NCBI GenBank assembly: GCA_011109175.1
Contig: RDEW01000027.1
Location: 62,001-126,000 of the forward strand
Reading direction: 5' to 3'
From: Dicyema japonicum
Lineage: Eukaryota; Dicyemida; Rhombozoa; Dicyemidae
DNA: 64,000 nt
The notes below the pieces were generated by a model. The model saw only the letters and a program-made list of their open reading frames with translations, was not told the origin of the DNA and did no database searches. The position numbers and the translations under genes are program-made. Below are positions 57,666-64,000 of this stretch, one piece after another (the first letter of the stretch is position 1; each line of letters starts with the position of its first letter).

Positions 57666-58110
57666 TCATCCAGGAATTTTTTGACGCTGCATATTAAATA
57701 CCGAATTTTTCACAATCAAAATATGATTAAGCAAACTTTTCATACAACGAGGTGATTTGTATTTTCCAATAACAAGGGGTCTTAATTTATTTCCTGCTGC
57801 ATTACAGCAAAGGAGAACTGTTACTCTTTCTTTACTGAATTTTGTACCATGACATGTTTCTATAGATTCGACATAAGATCTTAAAGGAAATTTTTTAACA
57901 TACAAAGATGTTTCATCACAGTTAAAAATATTTTCATGACCATAAGTTTTCAACAAATTATCGAATTGAAAGAAAAAATTTGCCAAATTACTTTTATCTG
58001 CTGAATTTTTTTCACCACAAATGGCTTTAAAAACCAGATCATGTCTCTTCTTAAATCTGTCTAACCAACCGTTTGAGGCTTGAGAAGATGTTGAATAATT
58101 CAATTATGTC
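57666..58110 (-). pseudogene. Tigger/pogo transposase fragment
   Basis: Minus strand, 145 codons: S-N-G-W-L-D-R-F-K-K-R-H, then I-F-N-C-D-E-T-S-L-Y (first catalytic Asp), then V-T-V-L-L-C-C-N-A-A-G-N-K-L-R-P-L-V-I-G-K-Y. It ends before the second Asp. No terminal repeats seen. Confidence 0.8.
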
Positions 58111-58214
58111 GAAAATTTTTTCGCGATGGCTTTGATTATTATTATTAATAGCACTTTCGAAGAACCAAAAATGTAATTTATTTAATTAAGGTACCGCTTG
58201 TGCCGTATTTTTCT

Positions 58215-58880
58215 TCAGGTTATTTTTTCTTCCACAATTCTCTTGACTAACTTCCTCCATGCTCCGCCGTTACAGGCAGTTATTCCGAGCGTATCCAGAT
58301 CATCTCCAGTTTTCAGCTTTCGTCCTACATTGGTCAGGTCCTTGTGTAGAACCTCTGGCAAAGTTATGCGAGGTTTTCCACGGAACGAGGTATTCACTTC
58401 TGGGCAAACAGACGCCATCTTGATTCCAGGATATCCAGACTCAATGGTCTTGTATTACATACTTTGTATAGATTCTTGTTTGTAATTTTTTTTGGCCAGT
58501 TGATGCCAAGTAACAGTCGGAGTTGCTTACGATGGAAGGCATTTGTCCATTACCGCTTCTGAGACACCCCAGGTTGCAGCGTTGTACATTAGGACTGGTT
58601 TCACGAAGGCATTGTATAGTCTCACACGTAATTGTGTGCTAATTTGTTTACGATGATTCTAGACTACTCCCATTTTTCTAAAGGCCGCGACGGCCAACAT
58701 CTTCCTGTTAGTGATATCCTCAGCGTCTGCGAGCAACGATCCCAATGTCGGGGGATGTAGATGAATCATATATTTTATCAATTTTGAGAGTACTCGATCC
58801 GTTTGATATTGAAATTCCGGAGATTTCCGTAGACCCATCGTTAGTTAGCGACTTAAGTTCAGCGGATATGTCAGAATAAC
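58215..58880 (-). pseudogene. RTE-like LINE end, 5' truncated
   Basis: Minus strand. Q-L-R-V-R-L-Y-N-A-F-V-K-P-V-L-M-Y-N-A-A (about 58590-58650), then the terminal module G-K-P-R-I-T-L-P-E-V-L-H-K-D-L in 58418-58215 and R-I-V-E-E-K stop. Frames shift between them. Confidence 0.6.
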
Positions 58881-58886
58881 GAAGGG

Positions 58887-59303
58887 TTATTCTGATGATG
58901 GTAGAAGGCCTCCACTGATGCGGTTCTGGCGATCTAAGCGGATGCAGTCGAAAACTGGAAAATGAGGAGTAGTCGAGGACTGAGTCAACTTGTTTTCTTG
59001 AAGCAGGATCACGTCAATGTTTTGGTTGTTTGTAAAGGATCGTAATTCGAGAATTTTGCTCTTTATTCCGTTGATGTTAATCTGCAGAATTGAAAGTTGG
59101 GGACCTGGGTTGAGCTCGATGGCGCCAGAGAGTAGTAGAAGGATCCCATTGAGGGTTGATGGGAGAAGAGTTGAAGGAAGCCCCCCGTAGGAACCAACTT
59201 CGGATGGGGGTGAGCAAATGGTCCTTTTCCTAGGCGCACCCTGAGCGCCTCCAGAAACGTTGTGACTGGTAGACCACATGACCCCACGTTTAATTAGTTC
59301 CAT
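58887..59303 (-). pseudogene. 2A-like motif plus LINE endonuclease start
   Basis: Minus strand, 138 codons. About 60 residues lead in, ending in a leucine run (N-G-I-L-L-L-L-S-G), then A-I-E-L-N-P-G-P at 59100-59123, then L-S-I-L-Q-I-N-I-N-G-I-K-S-K-I, L-L-Q-E-N-K and S-G-G-L-L. The first Asp of the 2A octet is Ala, which usually weakens skipping. The lead-in is translated from DNA homologous to the 5' part of the deleted-LINE repeat. Confidence 0.7.
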
Positions 59304-59455
59304 ACATCACAAGCAATATTAATTAAAATTGAATAATTTTTCTACTTCTTTTAACACGTTTTCCAGACATCACAAGCAATATTAATTAGAATTTAATACA
59401 AAAAATATTTAATGATTTAAATAATTGATTTTTTGTTGATTTAAATCTAACAACC
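59304..59455. repeat. short direct repeat
   Basis: catcacaagcaatattaatta occurs at about 59304 and again at about 59367. This may be the trace of an insertion end; no gene. Confidence 0.4.
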
Positions 59456-59740
59456 TTGGTTGAATCTATTTATTGTAGCTCTTTCAACTTGTCTTTGTAC
59501 CCATGGTGCTCTAGGCCTTCCAGAGGTATGCTTTATTTTAAAAAATTCACAGAGCTTTTTCATTTCAGAATTGCGAAACTCCTTTCCCTTATCAGTTTAA
59601 GAATAACGGGTTCTACTGTAAACATATTTTCAAAGTAGAGATGAGATTTCCAATGCACTCTTATTCTTTGTTAGTTCCACAACAGCAAACTTAGTGAATT
59701 AGTCAACGACGACTGAATCCTTCATATAAATAATTATTGA
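59456..59740 (-). pseudogene. integrase relic (GIN/KRBA2-type)
   Basis: Minus strand: V-V-D-x-F-T-K-F-A-V-V-E-L-T-K-N-K-S-A, then T-D-K-G-K-E-F-R-N-S-E-M-K-K-L-C, then G-R-P-R-A-P-W-V-Q-R-Q-V-E-R-A. This covers the two Asp blocks and the post-Glu block of a DDE integrase. Stops at two places. Gly-Lys replaces Asn-Gly in the second block. Confidence 0.75.
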
Positions 59741-59924
59741 ATTTTACCCACGAGTTTGGTCGATTTACGTCTGAATATCTTCTGAGATCTATAAGATCTG
59801 CCGTTTTTTTGTATAAACTTCCATTAATGAAAATGTGTGGATTTTTTATTACACGGTATGAAAGTGGGAGATTTGTTTTAAAATAACATTTATGATTTTT
59901 TAATTATGACTATTATTTATTAAC

Positions 59925-60120
59925 CCCGGATACACCGAGAATTAAGTTAAAGTAAACAACTAATTAAGTGAATCCAGTTTCCACTTTACAGAAACAGAGT
60001 CCATCCGGAATCAACATAAAGGGTAAAAGACTACAAAATTTGCAGTTTTGGAAACCCCTCCAGTGCAGTGGGGAAGAGCAAATGATCCTTTTTCGTGCCG
60101 GCCTGGCATTGGGGTCAACC
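59925..60120 (-). repeat. deleted-LINE repeat, 3' two thirds
   Basis: Matches 35925-36130: ccggatacaccgag, ccagtttccacttt, then tgcagtggggaagagcaaat and gccggcctggcattgg. The 5' part is replaced by an endonuclease fragment (next entry). Confidence 0.7.
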
Positions 60121-60124
60121 CTCT

Positions 60125-60540
60125 CTATAGTGAACAAAATGTCCATGTAATCAAAAAGTTTCGATAAGTTTGGAACATACTTTGGAATAAGGGAGGTCGA
60201 CGAACTCTGATGTGGAATATAAATATACAGTGTAAAACGTCTTGAGAGTGAGAAAGGAACGTCGATAGAGATTTGTTCCAGAATGGGGTCTCGTTCGCAA
60301 AGAGAAGATATAAACGGGGTGACATCGGTGAACAAAGACCCTCCCTAACAAACGTCAATAATCCTCCACCGAGACTTCTTGTCCGGTCGATTCGGAGTAT
60401 ATTGTAGCCAGGGTAGCGTGGGGTCACGGCTGACGTTGAGAATTTAGACTCCTGAATAATGGCAATGTCCACCTTCAAACGGGCCAAGAGGGAACGTAGC
60501 TCCAGCACTTTATTACGGATTCCATTGACTTTGAGTTGGA
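60125..60540 (-). pseudogene. LINE endonuclease fragment fused to a deleted-LINE end
   Basis: Minus strand: L-Q-L-K-V-N-G-I-R-N-K-V-L-E-L-R, A-I-I-Q-E-S-K, G-Y-N-I-L-R-I-D-R and G-G-G-L-L-T-F, then in a shifted frame L-Y-I-Y-I-P-H-Q-S-S. It runs straight into the repeat at 60120. The upstream 2A octet is absent. The junction looks like a single internal deletion from mid-endonuclease to the 3' region. Confidence 0.65.
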
Positions 60541-60894
60541 GAATGACGAGCGTGGAATCTATATATATTCGTTTTAGTTTGACCTATCTTTCTTGGTGGT
60601 CTTGGAGTTAAATAAATAAATGTGCAGAAATAAAATAATTTTTTTTTAAAGTTTTTTTTAATTAAGAATAATAAAATATCATTAAAATGACACTCTATTG
60701 ATATTGACTGGTTTTTTGCTACATTAACGATTAACTAAAAATTACACCATTCAACTCAGAAATATCTGAATTATCCAGAGAACTAATTTTTATTTTGATT
60801 GGTTCTTGTGGAGTTCCACGTAAGGATGATGACACTTTATATTATTAAAAATTATACTAATTTAAATTACAGGATGTTTATGATATCGTATTTT
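60541..60894. other. AT-rich DNA, no gene
   Basis: No coding frame or repeat recognised. Confidence 0.35.
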
Positions 60895-61195
60895 GACGTG
60901 CCGCCATGTGGTGCTACGTGGCTAATTGGTCGAAGTTTGTCTGTTACTTCTCTTTTCCTTCCTACGTCATGTGATCCACCTGTCTAGGTGGCGCCCAGTG
61001 CCTGGCTGGCACGGAAAAAGATCATTTGCTCTTCCCCACTCCTCTGGAGGGGTTTCCACAACTCAAGTAATGGACGTATTTTACCTTTTATGATGGTTCC
61101 GAGTGGAATCTGTTTCTGTAGCAGTGGAAACTGAACATACTTAACTAGTTGTTTCTTTAACTTTTTTTCTCGCTGTATCCAAGGTTATTAAATTA
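60895..61195 (+). repeat. deleted-LINE repeat, forward copy
   Basis: Forward: gccgccatgtggtgctacgt, catgtgatccacctgtctag, gatcatttgctcttccccac and ctggaggggtttccaca, ending tcgctgtatccaaggttatt. It forms an inverted pair with the copy at 59925-60120. Confidence 0.75.
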
Positions 61196-61429
61196 CTTAT
61201 ATCACTAATTGCTGGGGAGGCAGCACGAGAATTCCAAAATAAGAAAAAACGACATCCTCTTCACCAGATTTCATGTACAGCAAACCTTAGATTCTGTTCG
61301 AGGACACTCCTAACAAAAAAGTTCTTTAATTCAAATTTATATCCGAACATAACACAATGCTATGATTGGAAAATTTCTTAACTGTGCGGAAGAGTCTGGG
61401 TTTGAAAAAATACTTCAAAGTCAAGACTA

Positions 61430-61862
61430 ATCCCTAATGGGTCCCGCAAGGTTCCCCTCTGTCTTTTCTTCTATTTAACTTATTTCTATTATCAAAGATC
61501 AGGACAATATGCTTTTATCTTACGAGAACGACCTGATTATCGCTGAAATGGACAAATCTCCTTCCAGCGCTGTGGCGGTGGTTCAGTCACACCTAAACCA
61601 CGTGTGTGACTGGTTATTTATGAATTTGCTGTCTGTATCTGCATCCAAGTCTCAGTTCACCCTATTTACTACGGACAGGAGATGTAAATGTGGACTTGAG
61701 ATATTTTACTATTTATTTATTCGGCTAAAACTTCTTAGTATATGCAAGGAGCTAGGAAGCCCATTCAGAGAAAGGGCGGGCATTCAGATCGGCAATAAAA
61801 AAGTTCACTTCGATAGAATTCCTCTGCAGACACAAAATAAGATACTTCAGGAATGCAGTTGA
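61430..61862 (+). pseudogene. CR1/L2-like reverse transcriptase fragment
   Basis: Plus strand: V-P-Q-G-S-P-L-S-F-L-L-F-N-L-F at 61440-61484. Then, one frame over, L-L-S-Y-E-N-D-L-I-I-A, where YADD has become Y-E-N-D. H-V-C-D-W-L-F-M-N-L-L-S-V-S-A-S-K follows. A frameshift and the lost Asp make it dead. Confidence 0.7.
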
Positions 61863-62434
61863 TCGCTGAAATTCAAGAGAATTCTAGAGATTTTGGAGGT
61901 TTGGGTCACTTAATTTGTGAGTTAATGCTTTCTTTCATAGTGGTTCTGTGCTATTAAAAATTTAGTGTTTGTTACAATTTGAGTAAGTATAAGCAATTGC
62001 CAGATTTCCGATGAATAAATTGATCGATCAAGGATCGTTCCTTAGTAACCTGACACATCTTAGTCGATGAGGGAGCATCGATTTTGTAGACAATCAGTAT
62101 GTAATGAAAGTAAGGGACTTATGGAGTCAGTCCCTTCAAGTGAAGGAACCTGGTAGTTAACATAAACGTAACTATGGAGTTTCCCAGAGATCTAAAAGGT
62201 TGACTCCGTGCGAGGAAGACACAGATGGCGGGTTTGGAAACGAGAAAGTGTTATGTCCCGTCGTCATTAAGTGTACATGAAGGGCAGATTGGCAACTTTG
62301 CGCGCCCGGTTTTATACTGGTAGGCGTTGAGCCACATGTGGTGACCGCAGCATAGGAGCGCCATGTTTACCAGAATATTACGTGGAAAATAAGATTCACT
62401 CACATCTATTAAGAGAAAAACATTGTTATCTTAG
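61863..62434. other. no gene recognised
   Basis: On the minus strand at about 62245-62300, L-P-I-C-P-S-C-T-L-N-D-D-G resembles a LINE zinc-knuckle tail but is too short and interrupted to call. Confidence 0.3.
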
Positions 62435-62615
62435 CGGTTATTGGTCGGCATGTTGAGGTGATGACACGCCTCTAATCCACGAAATGTCTACTAAGCTTCA
62501 TGATGGATGAAAGGCCTTATCTTCCTTGTCGTTAAATTGGACGGTGACAGACTCAGGAGTCATTGAAAACTTGAACTTCTGAACAAAAAAGTGTCAGATG
62601 CAAGTAAGATCAGAA
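62435..62615 (+). repeat. second SINE-like family, copy 3
   Basis: Matches 7400-7580: an aagcttcatgatggatgaaa core, then gaacaaaaaagtgtcagatg and a degenerate aagatcagaattc end. Confidence 0.5.
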
Positions 62616-62994
62616 TTCAAATGAACTAGAGGATCATCTCTAGTATGATTATATGTATGATGATAATAATGAGATGACATTGTGATAAAGACTTCTCTCA
62701 GTAGCTTCCACTCTAACTTCCACGCCCTTTCGATATTTTCGTGTCGCTGGAAGATGCACATGGGTATCAAGTAATGTGTATTAAATTAAGAATTATCTAA
62801 GAAATAGTGGCCTTAAATATTGAAATAATAACTCGTTTGTATTATGGTGTTGCGGTTATAATGCGAAATATCGACATTATTACATCTGTTATATATTTAT
62901 GAGCGAAAATACCTTCATGAAATACACATATGGAAATATTAGTTACATTGACATTGGAAAATGCGTCAGTTATAGTAACAACCACATTGATTAC
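62616..62994. other. no gene seen
   Basis: No coding frame or repeat recognised. Confidence 0.35.
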
Positions 62995-63162
62995 TTAAAA
63001 AGTTATTTCAACCCTTAAGAAAAACTTAAAGAGAAGGTAATAGGCACCGATTCTTATTGCTCTTACCATTTTCATTTTGTGTTCAAAGGATCCACCGCTG
63101 ACCCAAGCGTCTTCGCTTGTACCCACATAGGAAGTCGATGGGGGAGGATCGACCTTTTCCAT
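62995..63162 (-). CDS. small ORF, possible host gene
   Basis: 55 residues from ATG 63162 to TAA. The polar first half (M-E-K-V-D-P-P-P-S-T-S-Y-V-G-T-S-E-D-A-W) is followed by a likely membrane segment (I-R-I-G-A-Y-Y-L-L-F-K-F-F-L). The composition is less A+T-rich than the surroundings and protein-like. It may be the first exon of a longer gene; no 21-26 nt intron could be placed with certainty. Family unknown. Confidence 0.4.
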   Translation of the reverse strand: MEKVDPPPSTSYVGTSEDAWVSGGSFEHKMKMVRAIRIGAYYLLFKFFLRVEITF

Positions 63163-63849
63163 CGCTTAATGGATAAATATAGTAAATTACTGATTCTTAA
63201 CTGAACCGGATGTCTTCGAACACAAAACTCACTTACAAATTTGACGAATCTATCAGAAATTAAAGCTAAATGTTAAGTAACCGTGAACTATCTTCTCTAA
63301 ACTCTTAGTAATTAATAGAATTAAGGTGACGTATAGCAGTACTTTTAATGATTGAAGCAACATTTTAGGCGAAGCTTGAAATCAAAACAAATTTATTTCA
63401 CAAAGCCACACCTATAAAAAATAAACCGCATTACACTTTACTAATTTTTTTAATCTGTCCACAAAAAAAGCCTAAAGATAACTGGTAGAAGGATTCCATT
63501 CTGGTATATGCCTTTTTCAAATTCCTAAGAGGCTTCATACAATCTACCTGTCCTAAGATATCCCCAGTTCCTGTAAGTCATACAAAAGATCTCGCTCTTC
63601 TTACCTCACTAGAAGAATTGGTTCCCACAATGGCGGATATGAATGGACGCGATGCTCGGAAAAAATACGTCTCATTCTGACCAAGAGAACTGGAACCACT
63701 CAGTTGAGGACTCTAACCCTGTGATTCTGGGGAATAAACAATAATAAAACAAGCGAATCTTCCAATTTCATCAAAACCAGCAGAACAAAGGGAAAATATT
63801 TTTATTAATCAAAAATACTATATAGTAAAATTTAAGAGATGATTCTAAG
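63163..63849. other. no gene recognised
   Basis: No coding frame of note. Confidence 0.35.
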
Positions 63850-64000
63850 AAAATCGGCCCAACACATTCCTGACGTCAGTGGTGAATCTGAGGGCGTCCA
63901 AAAAGGGGAGAAAGTGTAGAAGTTCAGTGTCATCAGCGTCCCCAACCCAGGACTGAATGCAAATTGAATTTTGGGGGTAGAACTTGTTGATAATCCTCGA
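63850..64000 (-). pseudogene. LINE reverse transcriptase fragment at the window edge
   Basis: Minus strand: [18 protein letters not shown]. The A-D-D-T-x-L catalytic block of a non-LTR RT is intact apart from the preceding Tyr (Asp here). It continues beyond the window. Confidence 0.55.

Noticed and set aside
1-64000. CRISPR array, bacterial operon or phage-type system
   Set aside because: No regular spacer-repeat array, no Shine-Dalgarno-linked gene runs; genes are spliced and animal-like.

Overview
The window is nuclear DNA from a small-genome metazoan, most likely a dicyemid mesozoan (parasite of cephalopod kidneys). The DNA is A+T-rich. It carries animal-type housekeeping genes (ETHE1, WDR26/GID7, an ABCC transporter, an SLC3 heavy chain, mevalonate-diphosphate decarboxylase). 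Those genes only read through if introns of 21-30 nt are removed. Introns averaging about 26 nt are described for Dicyema; naming the group is an inference from that and from gene content. One N occurs at position 16.

Host genes. Six genes can be followed through all their splice junctions: ETHE1 (1302-2117, +), WDR26-like (2950-4781, +), an unassigned multi-pass membrane protein (7713-8436, -), an ABCC half-plus-half transporter (19125-23037, +), an SLC3 amino-acid-transporter heavy chain (36945-38536, +) and MVD (44574-45747, +). They contain 42 GT-AG introns, mean 23.6 nt, and codon phase closes at every junction. Further candidates are an SH3 protein (12793-13095), an unknown ORF (10771-11211, -), a spliced fragment near 42 kb (-), a possible membrane protein at 56.1 kb and a 55-codon ORF at 63 kb (-). 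No tRNA or rRNA gene was recognised.

Mobile DNA fills most of the rest, nearly all broken. Non-LTR retrotransposons dominate. (1) A CR1/L2-like group has an endonuclease ORF that starts just after a 2A-like peptide (consensus D-x-E-x-N-P-G-P); it is seen four times and the best copy is 23260-25990 (-). (2) An RTE/Jockey-like group ends in a Gly-Arg-Pro-Arg-Thr-Thr-Leu module near 15, 34, 52.7, 54.5 and 58 kb. (3) An R2-like group with a zinc-knuckle tail lies near 9.5-10.5, 13.2-14.1 and 35.4-35.9 kb. (4) A visibly G+C-richer reverse transcriptase lies at 39.9-41.3 kb. DNA transposons are Tigger/pogo (26451-27943 with both terminal repeats, a second directly abutting it, one at 57.7 kb), a MULE (47648-48479), a hAT (46165-47090) and scattered GIN/KRBA2-type integrase relics. 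Short dispersed repeats include a tRNA-derived SINE, a second SINE-like family and about a dozen copies of a 250-300 bp repeat that looks like an internally deleted LINE.

Layout: 0-9 kb, ETHE1, WDR26 and the membrane gene among LINE scraps; 9-19 kb, LINE relics with an SH3 gene; 19-23 kb, ABCC; 23-36 kb, a LINE and Tigger graveyard with nested insertions; 37-38.5 kb, SLC3; 39-44.5 kb, LINE, hAT and SINE DNA; 44.5-45.8 kb, MVD; 46-64 kb, almost entirely mobile DNA. The host genes do not form a pathway together; each is an isolated single-copy gene.
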